Origin: a bacterium
Lineage (GTDB): Bacteria > Sysuimicrobiota > Sysuimicrobiia > Sysuimicrobiales > Segetimicrobiaceae
Length of the DNA stretch: 64,000 nucleotides
Assembly (NCBI GenBank): GCA_035308905.1
Contig: DATGFS010000026.1
Coordinates: forward strand, 1 to 64,000
Direction: 5' to 3'
The position numbers and the translations under genes are program-made. Shown here in pieces: positions 48,039 through 56,520 of this stretch (position 1 is its first letter; every line of letters starts with the position of its first letter). The notes beneath the pieces were generated by a model. It ran no database searches. It saw only the letters and a list, made by a program, of their open reading frames with translations, and was not told where the DNA came from.

Positions 48039-48794
48039 TTAGAGCAGCCTGCGAATGCGCGTGCCGTACTCTTCGAAGTAGCGCCGGTTGAACTCGTCCC
48101 CCCCAGGCGAGTTCGCGCTCCGCCAGATCGGCGGCGTCTGCCCCCGGCCGAGCAGCAGGGCCATCGCTTCAAGCAGCATTGCGTTGAGCGCGAAGGCGTT
48201 GTTCAGCGTCGAGATCGGCCCGACCGGCTCGTCCAAGCCCGGGAGGCGCAGCACGCCGTCGCCGACGGGCACCTTGGTATCGACGTAGACGTCCACGACC
48301 TCGAACAGGTTGCGGCCGCTGGGATGCCGGGCCGGGTGGTCGCGGGGAAGGCTGCGCGAATGCTCGACCGACGTCACGCCGATCGTCGTGAGTCCGCGCG
48401 CGCGGCCTTCGCCGGCCGCGTCGATCGTCGCGGCGTTGACGCCGTAGGCGTTGACGATCATCAAGACCTCGCCGCGCCGCAGCTGATAGCCGTCGAGGAT
48501 CGCCTTCGTGTAGCCGGGCGTGCGCTCGATGCGCGTGGACCGGGCGGCGCCGGAGCCGAGCCAGAATCCGTCGTCGAGGATCGCATCGATCGGCACGAAC
48601 CCGCCGGCCCGGTAGAAGCACTCTTCCGCCGCGAGCATGGAGTGCCCGCCGGGACCGATGACGTGGACCAGGCCGCCGCCGCCGATGCAGTCCGCGATGA
48701 GGCGCGCCGCGGCGGCGATGCGGTCGGCCTCCTCGCGGGCGATGCGGTCGTGATACTCTCGCACGCGCTCGAGGAACCGCTGGGTCACCGACAC
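48039..48794 (-). CDS. SIS domain protein (UPF0309-like phosphosugar-binding)
   Basis: A 251-residue sugar isomerase-domain protein: LVHVIGPGGHSMLAAEECFYRAGG (phosphosugar-binding loop), VLMIVNAYGVN and TTIGVTSVEHSR, matching the UPF0309 group. GTG 48794 follows GGGGAGG. It probably binds or isomerises a phosphorylated sugar; family members are often next to sugar ABC importers, as here, where it heads the transporter operon. Together with NagA and NagB it supports amino-sugar catabolism. Confidence 0.82.
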   Translation of the reverse strand: MSVTQRFLERVREYHDRIAREEADRIAAAARLIADCIGGGGLVHVIGPGGHSMLAAEECFYRAGGFVPIDAILDDGFWLGSGAARSTRIERTPGYTKAILDGYQLRRGEVLMIVNAYGVNAATIDAAGEGRARGLTTIGVTSVEHSRSLPRDHPARHPSGRNLFEVVDVYVDTKVPVGDGVLRLPGLDEPVGPISTLNNAFALNAMLLEAMALLLGRGQTPPIWRSANSPGGDEFNRRYFEEYGTRIRRLL

Positions 48795-48913
48795 GAGCCG
48801 ACACCTCCCCTGCGCGTCGGGAACGGCGCTCCATGTTCCGGCTTCGGCGATCCCGAACCCCTTCCCCTGCAGACCACACAGGGTTTTGACGGCCCCTGAA
48901 CCAAGAGGAGCGC

Positions 48914-49660
48914 ATGACTCCCCCCGCGGCCTCATCCAAGTCCGCGCGGCCGGCCGACGCGCTGCCGACCGTGCTCATCCCCGGCCTGCTCTGCACGCCG
49001 CGCCTCTACGCGGAACAGCTCTCGGCGCTCTGGCGGTTCGGCCCGGTCACCGTCGCCGACCACACGCGCGACGACAGCGTCGCGGGGATCGCGCGGCGCC
49101 TGCTTGCGGCGGCGCCGCCGCGCTTCGCCCTGGTCGGACTGTCGATGGGCGGCTACACGGCGTTTGAAGTCATGCGCGCCGCGCCCGACCGGGTAGCCCG
49201 GTTGGCCTTGCTCGACACGTCCGCGCGTGCGGATCTGCCCGAACAGGGCGAGCGCCGCCGCGCCATGATCGCGCTCGCCTGCGAGGGCCGCTTCGCGGAG
49301 GTGATCGAGCCGCTGTTCCTGTCATGGGTGCACCCCTCCCGCCGCACCGACGTGACGCTGCGGGCGATCGTGCAGGGCATGGCGGAGGACACGGGCCCCG
49401 ACGCGTTTGTGCGGCAGATCACGGCGATCATGACGCGTCCGGACTCGCGCCCCGGTCTCGCGGCCATCCGCTGCCCGACGCTGGTCCTCGTCGGCGACAA
49501 AGACGAGGCGACGTCGCCGGACCGCGCGGCCGAGATCGCGGACGGCATCCCGGGCGCGCGGCTCGTCACCGTTCCCGACGCCGGCCACCTGACGGCGCTC
49601 GAGCAGCCGGGGCACGTGGCGCGGGCGCTGGTCGACTGGATGGAGATGGGCGCGCGATGA
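48914..49660 (+). CDS. Alpha/beta hydrolase
   Basis: A 248-residue alpha/beta-fold hydrolase. The oxyanion segment LIPGLLCTP is followed by the nucleophile in GLSMGGY, an acid in GDKDEATSP and the His in DAGHL, so the triad is complete. ATG 48914 follows GAGGAG. It is coupled (ATGA) to a RidA gene, an arrangement seen in pathways like that for pyrimidine (Rut) or carbamate degradation, where the hydrolase and RidA act in sequence; the substrate is not determined. Confidence 0.88.
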   Translation: MTPPAASSKSARPADALPTVLIPGLLCTPRLYAEQLSALWRFGPVTVADHTRDDSVAGIARRLLAAAPPRFALVGLSMGGYTAFEVMRAAPDRVARLALLDTSARADLPEQGERRRAMIALACEGRFAEVIEPLFLSWVHPSRRTDVTLRAIVQGMAEDTGPDAFVRQITAIMTRPDSRPGLAAIRCPTLVLVGDKDEATSPDRAAEIADGIPGARLVTVPDAGHLTALEQPGHVARALVDWMEMGAR

Positions 49661-50052
49661 CCGGGATCGAGCGGATCCGTCTCGAAGGCGTGCTGCCGGC
49701 GCCGGTGAGCCATTACTGCGACGCGGTCCGGGCGGGGGACATCCTCTACGTCTCGGGCATCGTGGCGATGGACCGCGACGGCCGGGTCGTCGGCGCGGGC
49801 GACGCCGCCCGGCAGACGGAGCAGATCTTCGAGCACATCGCAAAGGTTCTGGCCCACGTGGGCGCCGATGCCTCGCGGATCACGAGCGTGCTCATCCATC
49901 TCACGAACATGGACGACCGGGTGCGCATCAACCCCGTCCGGATCCGATACTTCGGCGAGCACCGGCCGGCCAGCACGCTCGTGCAGGTCGCCGCCCTCAT
50001 CCATCCGGATCTGCTGGTCGAGGTCACCTGCACGGCCTATCTTGGGCATTAG
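49657..50052 (+). CDS. RidA family protein
   Basis: A 131-residue YjgF-type protein: GDILYVSGIVAMDRDG, helix QTEQIFEHIAKVLAHVGA, and VEVTCTAYLG at the C-terminus. The start overlaps the hydrolase stop (ATGA, 49657-49660). The conserved Arg typical of active deaminases near the C-terminus is not evident (LLVEVTC instead of a R-x-E motif), so it may have diverged from enamine deaminase activity, like RutC-type members. Second RidA of the window. Confidence 0.85.
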   Translation: MTGIERIRLEGVLPAPVSHYCDAVRAGDILYVSGIVAMDRDGRVVGAGDAARQTEQIFEHIAKVLAHVGADASRITSVLIHLTNMDDRVRINPVRIRYFGEHRPASTLVQVAALIHPDLLVEVTCTAYLGH

Positions 50053-50167
50053 GCGTGCGGAACCGATCCGGGCCGCTGTTCCGTACTAGATAAGGTTCGC
50101 CACAAACGCCCCGGCCGCCCGGCCGCGGCGCTCATCACGGGGGAAGGCACATCACGCCTTAGCGTCT

Positions 50168-51400
50168 ATGCGTCGTCGGTGTCGTTTTCGCGTCTCCGCG
50201 TTTGGTTGGCTGTCGGCTGCGGTGGTGCTGCTGTTCACGGCGGAGGCGGGGGTGGCGGGCTCGCCTCCGTTCTGGCCCGCCGTCCAGGTCTCCCACGGTT
50301 CCTCGACCCGAATCGCCCCCGGCATCTCGTACGCTCATTACACGCTTCGCACGTCCGACGGCCCGCTCAACATCCACCAGCTGCGGGTCGACCTCGACAA
50401 TCCGTCGGTGCGCCTGAGCACCGCGCTCGCCAACAACCAGCTCATCAGCGGCGACGAGACGGTCTCGTCGATGATGACGCACTGGAACGGCGCCATCGCG
50501 GCCGTCAACGGCGATTTCTTCGACATCGGCGATTCGGGGATGCCGCTCAACATCATGGTCAAGGACGGGCGGCTGCTGCGGAGCCCCTCCGGGTGGACGG
50601 CGCTCGCGATCGGCCGAGACGGCAGCGCCCGGATCGCGCATTTCCGGTGGGCGGCGTCGATCGCCGTTCCGGAGATCGACCAGACGTACTGGATCGCCGG
50701 GTTCAACACCGGCATCGCTCCCCGCGGGATCACCGTGCTCTCGAACGTGCGCGGGTACGGCGCGCCCGTCCCGGATCCGGGGACCCGCCAAACGGTGGTA
50801 GAGTTGTCTCCCGCGGGTGCGTCGGAGGACTCCGCGGCGCGGTACACGGTCAGGCAGGTCTGGCCCCAGCAGGCCTTTTACGCGCCGTTTCCCAAGCGCG
50901 AGATTCTTCTGGTCGGCCGCGGCGAGACTTCGGACTGGCTGCTCCGCAGCATCAAAGCCGGCATGGCGATCGACGTCGGACTGCAAACGGCCCCCGACTG
51001 GCGGGCGTTCGCGACGGTCCTGGGCGGAGGACCGCTCCTCGTGCAGAACGGGCGGCTCGTCGACGATCCGTACAATCCGGTGCCTCGGGAGCGCGACAAG
51101 CCCAACCCCGTCTCCGCGGTGGGCGTCTCCGGGGACGGGAAGACGATGCTGCTCGTCGCCGTCGACGGCCGGCAGCCCCATCTGAGCGTGGGCCTCACGC
51201 AGCCCCAGCTCGCGGCGTACATGCGGTGGCTCGGCGCCTCTCAGGCGATGGAGTTCGACAGCGGCGGGTCGGTCACGATGGCCCTGCGCCTCCCGGGCCG
51301 TCCCGCGCCCGTCGTCGTCAACTCGCCGTCCGATGGCCACGAGCGCGCGGTGGCCAACGCCCTGATCATCTTCAGCAGGCCGTCCGCGAAGTCGCGCTAG
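50168..51400 (+). CDS. Phosphodiester glycosidase (NAGPA-like domain) protein, exported
   Basis: A 410-residue protein with a signal peptide (VSAFGWLSAAVVLLFTAEAG) and a NAGPA-type domain: AAVNGDFFDIGDSG, VLGGGPLLVQNG, VAVDGRQ and MEFDSGGSVTMAL. The mammalian relative removes GlcNAc from GlcNAc-1-phosphodiesters; bacterial members act on cell-wall or teichoic polymers. Extracellular release of amino sugars would fit the nearby NagA/NagB and importer genes, an inference. ATG 50168 has no strong Shine-Dalgarno. Confidence 0.82.
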   Translation: MRRRCRFRVSAFGWLSAAVVLLFTAEAGVAGSPPFWPAVQVSHGSSTRIAPGISYAHYTLRTSDGPLNIHQLRVDLDNPSVRLSTALANNQLISGDETVSSMMTHWNGAIAAVNGDFFDIGDSGMPLNIMVKDGRLLRSPSGWTALAIGRDGSARIAHFRWAASIAVPEIDQTYWIAGFNTGIAPRGITVLSNVRGYGAPVPDPGTRQTVVELSPAGASEDSAARYTVRQVWPQQAFYAPFPKREILLVGRGETSDWLLRSIKAGMAIDVGLQTAPDWRAFATVLGGGPLLVQNGRLVDDPYNPVPRERDKPNPVSAVGVSGDGKTMLLVAVDGRQPHLSVGLTQPQLAAYMRWLGASQAMEFDSGGSVTMALRLPGRPAPVVVNSPSDGHERAVANALIIFSRPSAKSR

Positions 51401-51414
51401 GCCGCGCCACCCGG

Positions 51415-51855
51415 CTACTTCCGTTTCGCGGCGCGTTGCGCGGCGGCGCGCTTCGCCGCTGTGGGTGCGCGGCGCGTCGCCGGCGCCCTGGATGCGCTGC
51501 GCTTGGCGGCCTTCGGTGGGATCGACTGAGCATACGCCAGCGACCGCTCGATCCAGGACGCGAGGGACCTGGGGCGCGCGACCAACGCGGGAGGCGCGAC
51601 GACATATTCGCGCATCGGCCGGCCCGGCATCGGTTCGAACGCCGCCGATCCGTCGATCCGTAGGAAGGACACGCGGTCGTCTTCCGGCAGCCGCAGCACC
51701 AGCGAATCCTGGAACAGCGACATGAACAGGTTGCCCCCGACGAACGCGGCCGGATAGCCGAACATCTTCCGGCGCTCGACCCGAGGATCGTCCGGGACGA
51801 TCGCATCGAACGTCCGGACCAGCGCCTCGGGAGACTTGCGCCACTTCATCGCCAT
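51415..51855 (-). CDS. TfoX/Sxy N-terminal domain protein, 146 aa
   Basis: ATG 51855 follows GGAGGTG. Residues 1-100 match the TfoX N-terminal domain: SPEALVRTFDAIVPDDPRVERRKMFGYPAAFVGGNLFMSLF, here with the typical R-x-M-F-G-x-x-A motif, then VLRLPEDDR. The C-terminal 40 residues are a Lys/Ala/Arg-rich, histone-like tail. In gamma-proteobacteria Sxy works with CRP in competence, but stand-alone N-terminal-domain proteins are of unknown function; DNA contact through the basic tail is plausible. Confidence 0.82.
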   Translation of the reverse strand: MAMKWRKSPEALVRTFDAIVPDDPRVERRKMFGYPAAFVGGNLFMSLFQDSLVLRLPEDDRVSFLRIDGSAAFEPMPGRPMREYVVAPPALVARPRSLASWIERSLAYAQSIPPKAAKRSASRAPATRRAPTAAKRAAAQRAAKRK

Positions 51856-51946
51856 CGGGCACCTCCGGCGGTCTGCCTGCGCCGCTCCATCCACCGCGGC
51901 TCCATCTACTATAATGAAGCAATCCAAGGTCCAAAGGGGGTCCTAA

Positions 51947-52390
51947 ATGCCCGCGGTTCGACGCGCTGATGCGGTTTGGCAAGGAGACCTGCTCTCCGGA
52001 TCCGGTGTGGTGTCGGCCGGGTCGAGCGGAGTCTTCAAGGAGCTGCCGGTGAGCTGGGTCTCACGCACCGAGGCGCCGGGCGGCCGGACGAGCCCCGAAG
52101 AGCTGGTCGCCGCGGCCCACGCGAGCTGTTTTGCGATGGCCCTGTCGTTTGGTTTGGCGAACGCGAAGACCCCGCCGACCCGTCTCGAGGTGAGCGCCCA
52201 GGTGACGTTCGACCGCGTCGGCGACGGCTTCAAGGTCGTCTCGAGCGCCCTGACCGTGCGGGGTCGCGTGTCGGGGATCGACCAGGACGCATTCCGGAAG
52301 GCGGCCGAGGCGGCGAAGGACGGCTGCCCCATTTCCCAGGCGCTCAAGGGCAACGTCCAGCTGAGCGTGCAGGCGACGCTGGAGAAGTAG
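51947..52390 (+). CDS. OsmC/Ohr family peroxiredoxin
   Basis: A 147-residue OsmC-type protein. The two active-site cysteines are in SPEELVAAAHASCFAMALS and AKDGCPISQAL, with the usual spacing, and the helix between is intact. It reduces organic hydroperoxides in the cytoplasm using a dithiol donor. ATG 51947 follows AAGGGGG. The next gene begins about 10 bp downstream and probably shares its transcript. Confidence 0.92.
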   Translation: MPAVRRADAVWQGDLLSGSGVVSAGSSGVFKELPVSWVSRTEAPGGRTSPEELVAAAHASCFAMALSFGLANAKTPPTRLEVSAQVTFDRVGDGFKVVSSALTVRGRVSGIDQDAFRKAAEAAKDGCPISQALKGNVQLSVQATLEK

Positions 52391-52399
52391 GGTCTCCGG

Positions 52400-53212
52400 C
52401 TGGATCCCATCAGGCACGTCGGGATCGTCGGGTTCGGTGCGATCGGCCGGGGCGTCGCGGCCGGCCTCGACCGGGGGGTGCGGGGCGCGGCCCTCGCGGC
52501 CATCTCCAGCCGTGATCTCGAGAAGGCCCGGGACGCGGCACAGGCGCTGCTCCGCCGCGTGCCGCCGGTCGTCCCGCTCGATGAAAATGTCCGCCGCTCC
52601 GAGGTCGTCGTCGAGGCCGCTCCGGCCGCGGCGTTCGATGAGATCGCGACGGCGGCGCTCGGCGCCGGCAAGGTCCTCCTGGTCGCGAGCGTCGGCGCGC
52701 TGGTCGCGGATCCGGAGCGCTATGCCGCTCTTGCGCGCCGCCACGGCGGGACGCTCCACGTCGTCTCCGGCGCGATCGGCGGGCTCGACGCCATCTCCGC
52801 GGCGGCGATGGGCGCGGTCGAGTCGGTGACGATGACGACCCGCAAGCCGCCGCGCGGGCTCGTGGGCGCGCCGTACCTCGAGGCCAACGACATCGACCTC
52901 AGCGGCCTGATCGAGCCGAGGGTCGTGTTCGAGGGGAGCGCACGCGACGCGTGTCGCGGTTTCCCGGCCAACGTCAACGTGTCCGCGGCGGTCAGCCTCG
53001 CGGGCATCGGCCCCGACCGGACGCGGGTCCGCATCATCGCCGACCCGTCGCTCGACCGCAACATGCACGACGTGGAAGTCGCGGGGGACTTCGGGCGCTT
53101 CACGGTTCACATCGAGAACCGGCCGAGCGCAAACCCGCGGACAGGGGTCCTGACCGCGATGTCGATCCTAGCGACGATCAAGCGGCTGGCGTCGCCGCTC
53201 CGCGCGGGGTAG
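52400..53212 (+). CDS. nadX: L-aspartate dehydrogenase (NadX-like), CTG start
   Basis: About 270 residues. The Rossmann motif HVGIVGFGAIGRG is at the very N-terminus, followed by SGAIGGLDAISAAAMG, TTRKPPRGL, the catalytic His in DRNMHDVEV and SANPRTGVLTAMS, all features of L-aspartate dehydrogenase (DUF108), which makes iminoaspartate for NAD synthesis. No ATG, GTG or TTG exists in frame between the preceding TAG (52388) and the Rossmann motif; CTG 52400, 7 bp after AGGG, is the only usual alternative. GTG 52478 would delete the NAD site. Confidence 0.85.
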   Translation: MDPIRHVGIVGFGAIGRGVAAGLDRGVRGAALAAISSRDLEKARDAAQALLRRVPPVVPLDENVRRSEVVVEAAPAAAFDEIATAALGAGKVLLVASVGALVADPERYAALARRHGGTLHVVSGAIGGLDAISAAAMGAVESVTMTTRKPPRGLVGAPYLEANDIDLSGLIEPRVVFEGSARDACRGFPANVNVSAAVSLAGIGPDRTRVRIIADPSLDRNMHDVEVAGDFGRFTVHIENRPSANPRTGVLTAMSILATIKRLASPLRAG

Positions 53213-53215
53213 CCT

Positions 53216-54205
53216 TTAGCAGCCGACGGTCAAGACCGCGGTGCCCTTGACGCGCCCGCGGCGCAGCGCGTCCAGCGCCTCGTTGGCCTGCTCGAGCGGA
53301 AACGCGTGCACTTCCGTGCGCACCGGTACCCGCGGCGCGAGGTGTAAGAATTCCTCGGCGTCCTGCCGGGTCAGGTTCGCGACCGAACGCACGGCCCGTT
53401 CTTCCCACAGGATGTCGTACGGGAATGCGGGGATGTCGCTCATGTGGATCCCGGCGCAGACGACCGTACCGCCCTTCGCCAGCGCGCGCAGCGCCGCCGG
53501 CACGAGCGCGCCGACGGGCGCGAAGATGATGGCCGCGTCGAGGGGTTCGGGCGGTGCCTGGAGCGACCCGCCGGCCCACTCCGCGCCGAGGTCGCGGGCG
53601 AACTGCTGCGTCGCCACATCGCCCGGGCTCGTGAAGGCGAACACCCGCCGATCCTGCCACCGCGCCACCTGAATGATCATGTGCGCGGCCGACCCGAAGC
53701 CATAGAGGCCGAGTCGCCGGGCGTCGCCGGCCATCTGCAGCGCGCGGTACCCGATCAGGCCGCCGCACAGGAGCGGAGCCGCCTGGAGATTGGGATAGCC
53801 CGCCGGAATCGGAAAGCAGAACCGCTCGTCGGCCACCGTGTACTCGGCGTATCCACCGTCGATCTGGTAGCCGGTGAAGCGCGCGTTGTCGCAGAGGTTC
53901 TCGCGGCCGGTCCGGCAGTACTCGCACCGGCCGTCGGTCCAGCCCAGCCACGGCACGCCCACCCGGTCTCCGGGCTTGAAGCGCTCGACCCCGGGGCCGA
54001 GACGCTCCACCGTGCCGACGATTTGGTGCCCGAGTACCAGGGGGAGTTTCGGCTCGGTCAGTTCGCCGTCCGCCACATGCAGGTCGGTCCGGCAGACGGC
54101 GCAGGCGTGAACGCGGAGCAGCACGTGCGAGGCGGCCGGCTCCGGCACGGGAAGGTCCGCGTGCCGGAGCGGTGTCTTCGGGCTGTCGAGCACCATGGCG
54201 CGCAT
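53216..54205 (-). CDS. Zinc-dependent alcohol dehydrogenase family protein
   Basis: A 329-residue MDR enzyme. Catalytic zinc ligands appear as CAVCRTDLH (Cys about 38) and GHQIVGTVERLG (His), with NAD-binding LYGFGSAAHMIIQVA. The structural zinc lobe reads TDGRCEYCRTGRENLC: only three of the four usual cysteines, the first being replaced by Asp/Gly. It is at the short end of the family. Convergent with nadX, separated by 3 bp. Substrate: primary or secondary alcohols, not further defined. Confidence 0.88.
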   Translation of the reverse strand: MRAMVLDSPKTPLRHADLPVPEPAASHVLLRVHACAVCRTDLHVADGELTEPKLPLVLGHQIVGTVERLGPGVERFKPGDRVGVPWLGWTDGRCEYCRTGRENLCDNARFTGYQIDGGYAEYTVADERFCFPIPAGYPNLQAAPLLCGGLIGYRALQMAGDARRLGLYGFGSAAHMIIQVARWQDRRVFAFTSPGDVATQQFARDLGAEWAGGSLQAPPEPLDAAIIFAPVGALVPAALRALAKGGTVVCAGIHMSDIPAFPYDILWEERAVRSVANLTRQDAEEFLHLAPRVPVRTEVHAFPLEQANEALDALRRGRVKGTAVLTVGC

Positions 54206-54224
54206 GTGACGCGCCGGGAATTCG

Positions 54225-54431
54225 TTAGCGGTTTCCTGCGCGCCTGGCCTTCATAGCGTTCAGCGAGACGATCCGCCCGCGGCCGGCCGCCTGCAGCCGT
54301 CCGGACGCGGTCCGCTCGGCGCGGCCGCCGCCGTAGTGCTGCCTCGCGCACTCGGTCGAGCAGAATTCGTCGTGATGCTGGATCGCGACAGGCGGAAGCG
54401 GCATTCCGCAGGCTTTGCAGCGATTCGACAT
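54225..54431 (-). CDS. Small zinc-finger protein, 68 aa
   Basis: Begins MSNRCKACGMPLPPVAIQHH and continues DEFCSTECARQHYGG: CxxC plus CxxxC around a His pair, a treble-clef-like zinc-binding module as in small MYM/TRASH-type or DUF2116-like proteins. The C-terminal half is basic. No catalytic residues. It lies between the alcohol dehydrogenase and the cold-shock gene on the same strand. Confidence 0.65.
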   Translation of the reverse strand: MSNRCKACGMPLPPVAIQHHDEFCSTECARQHYGGGRAERTASGRLQAAGRGRIVSLNAMKARRAGNR

Positions 54432-54531
54432 GACTCCACGCTCCATGCGCTGGTTCAAATGTGGGGAGAGCAGCCGGTTGTCCGGCTGCTCTCCTGTAAT
54501 TGCGCCGGCGTCTCGGAAACGCCCTCGGCTC

Positions 54532-54741
54532 TTAGCCGTTGACGACCCGGACGTTGCTCGCCTGGGGACCCTTTTGCCCCTGCGTGGCCTCGTACTCGAC
54601 CTTTTGGCCCTCGTTGAGGGTTCTGTAGCCGTCGCCCTGGATCGCGCTGAAGTGCACGAACAGATCCTTCGTGCCGTCCTCGGGGGTAATAAATCCATAC
54701 CCCTTCTCGCCGTTGAACCACTTCACCGTACCTGTTGCCAT
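54532..54741 (-). CDS. csp: Cold-shock protein (CspA family)
   Basis: A 69-residue OB-fold RNA chaperone: [20 protein letters not shown] with RNP1 (KGYGFI), then DLFVHFSAI (RNP2) and the usual [17 protein letters not shown]. About 100 nt of untranslated leader precede it, as in regulated csp genes. It melts RNA secondary structure in the cytoplasm. Confidence 0.97.
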   Translation of the reverse strand: MATGTVKWFNGEKGYGFITPEDGTKDLFVHFSAIQGDGYRTLNEGQKVEYEATQGQKGPQASNVRVVNG

Positions 54742-54844
54742 CCTACACCTACCTTCGAGATCGTGCTACCAACCGACTTATACAGTCCAGCTGATGCCAG
54801 CTTAGTATGACAGATTCTGCGCCGGTGCGCAAGAACGTCGGGCG

Positions 54845-55630
54845 CTATCCCCGCCGCCGCGTGGTGTACGCGCGGCTGCGCGTGAGGATCGTCTGCGCGT
54901 CCTGCCGGTTGAACTTGAGCTCGGCCCGGGGCGGCTTCGGTTTGACCACGCCGCTCTTGATTCCCCAGCCGCGGCTGACCATCGTGTTGATCGCCCCGAG
55001 GACCGCTTCCGTCCCGTGGAGCGCGAGTCCGCCGGATCGCGGCGCCCCGTTGTCGGACGTCGCCGCCCGGCCGCCGTCCAGATAGCCCCGAAGGAACGGC
55101 GCGATGAACTCGTTCGGGAGATCGTCGAGCACGGTCGGATCGTCGCCGTCGAGATCGGACGGCACGCCCCACCGCAGCAGCGCCTTGCACAGGCTTTGAT
55201 CGCGGACGTACAGCTGCCAGCCGAGCACGCTGCTCTCGCAGTACTCGTTTCGCACCTGGGGCGTCGCGAGATCCTCGACAAACGTGTTCATGTGGTTTTG
55301 CGACCGCTCGCCCAGCGTGATGATCAGCGCGAACGACGCGCCCTGTCCGCAGATCCGCCCCGAGGCCGTCAGGAACCCGACCCAGTAGACCTGCACGTCG
55401 GCGGGCGGGAGCCCCGCGGCGACCGGCCGGTTGTTGAGCAGCGCGGCCGGGTCGGACAGCCGCACGTCGGCGATGGGCGCGAGAATCTGTTCGACCAGCT
55501 TCAAGGGATAATCGTGCACCTGGGCGATCTGCTGCGCGGTCTTGCCCTTCCGCGCGGCAGCGCGAACGCGCGAGGTGCGCTCCCGGGCCTCGAGTACCGC
55601 GGCGTTGATTGGACGCCTCCGGGTATCCAC
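54845..55630 (-). CDS. LAGLIDADG-like protein lacking catalytic acids, 261 aa
   Basis: The N-terminal 50 residues contain a helix-turn-helix-like region (RKGKTAQQIAQVHDYPLKLV). Two LAGLIDADG-like helices follow: YWVGFLTASGRI near residue 84 and FIAPFLRGYLDGGRA near residue 175, separated as in single-chain homing endonucleases. In a true LAGLIDADG motif the eighth residue is the metal-binding Asp/Glu; here it is Ser in the first and Gly in the second. Nuclease activity is therefore unlikely; DNA-binding regulation, as in WhiA, is the better guess. It is not inside an intron or intein. Confidence 0.68.
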   Translation of the reverse strand: MDTRRRPINAAVLEARERTSRVRAAARKGKTAQQIAQVHDYPLKLVEQILAPIADVRLSDPAALLNNRPVAAGLPPADVQVYWVGFLTASGRICGQGASFALIITLGERSQNHMNTFVEDLATPQVRNEYCESSVLGWQLYVRDQSLCKALLRWGVPSDLDGDDPTVLDDLPNEFIAPFLRGYLDGGRAATSDNGAPRSGGLALHGTEAVLGAINTMVSRGWGIKSGVVKPKPPRAELKFNRQDAQTILTRSRAYTTRRRG

Positions 55631-55636
55631 GGCGCC

Positions 55637-55885
55637 CTACGTTCCCGGGTGGGTCAGCGGGTCGTGGTCGTGCTCGGTAAGAGGCCGGGCTGGTTCGGCG
55701 CTTGGTGCAGGGGAGGTTGCGGGTGCAGGGTAGGCAGGCGCGGAGTCCGCCGGCATGACGCCGGGTTCGGCCTGCGACTCCGGATTCACCCCGCGGGCCT
55801 GGCGTTTTGCCAGTTTCGCATCGCGTTTCGCTTTTTGTTTCAGTTCACGTGCACGCTTCGCGGCATTGTAGTTTGGTTTCTTCAA
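55637..55885 (-). CDS. Small Lys-rich conserved hypothetical protein, 82 aa
   Basis: The N-terminal MKKPNYNAAKRARELKQKAK is a pattern I know from short widespread proteins (KKPNYxxxKRxRELxKKxK), usually of unknown function; the remainder is Pro/Ala-rich and disordered. The ATG has GTTTGAAGAA upstream and no good Shine-Dalgarno. It is followed 6 bp downstream by the LAGLIDADG-like gene on the same strand. Confidence 0.6.
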   Translation of the reverse strand: MKKPNYNAAKRARELKQKAKRDAKLAKRQARGVNPESQAEPGVMPADSAPAYPAPATSPAPSAEPARPLTEHDHDPLTHPGT

Positions 55886-56063
55886 ACAACACGCTCCGAA
55901 TGTTCGAGTACCCCCTATTTTAACACGCGGCCGGGCCGGACGGGTGCCGAGTCAAGCGGATGGCCTGCTCCGGTCTCCACACGCCCTCCATACTGCCTCC
56001 ACGACTGCTCCACGTCGCGGGCGCATCCTCAGATCGTAGATGAACCTCAGGGAGGGTCGAACG

Positions 56064-56516
56064 ATGCGAATTGTCGTAGGTGTGCTGCTGGTCCTGGCGA
56101 TCGCGGCGGGCATTTCCGGAATCTCCGCCTATTCGTACAATCTCGGTTTGGCGCAGGGCGTGGCGCAGGGCTCCGCGCAGAGCTCCGCGCCGAGCGGACA
56201 GGCACCCGCCCCCGCGCCGGGGGCGCCGTACCCGATGCACCCGTACGGGTATGGACCGTACGGACCGTACGGGTACGGTTTCCACGGACCGTTCGGGTTT
56301 GGGTTCTTCGGGTTCCTCTGGCCGCTCTTGTGGATCGTGCTGATCATCTTCATCGTGCGCGCTCTGTTCCGCGGTCCGCGCGGCTATTGGGGCCGCGGAC
56401 CATGGGGCTACGGACCTGGTGGCCACGGGCCGTGCGGGAGCGGAGGGGGGCCTCAGTGGCTCGAAGAATGGCACCGGCGCCAGCACGAGGCGAAGGGCCA
56501 GGCCGGCACGGTGTGA
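56064..56516 (+). CDS. Gly/Tyr/Pro-rich two-TM membrane protein, 150 aa
   Basis: ATG 56064 follows GGGAGGG. The first TM is RIVVGVLLVLAIAAGISGIS, then a Pro/Ala/Gln linker and repeated PYGYGPYGPYGYG units, and a second TM FFGFLWPLLWIVLIIFIVRA; a Gly/Trp-rich segment and the helical WLEEWHRRQHEAKG end the protein. Related small membrane proteins are often encoded beside OmpR-type two-component systems, as here (RR start 56 bp downstream), and may be the stress-responsive or sensory partner. Function unproven. Confidence 0.65.
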   Translation: MRIVVGVLLVLAIAAGISGISAYSYNLGLAQGVAQGSAQSSAPSGQAPAPAPGAPYPMHPYGYGPYGPYGYGFHGPFGFGFFGFLWPLLWIVLIIFIVRALFRGPRGYWGRGPWGYGPGGHGPCGSGGGPQWLEEWHRRQHEAKGQAGTV

Positions 56517-56520
56517 GTAG

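Noticed and set aside
54845-55630. Active homing endonuclease, intron or intein
   Set aside because: Both LAGLIDADG catalytic acids are replaced and the gene does not interrupt another gene.
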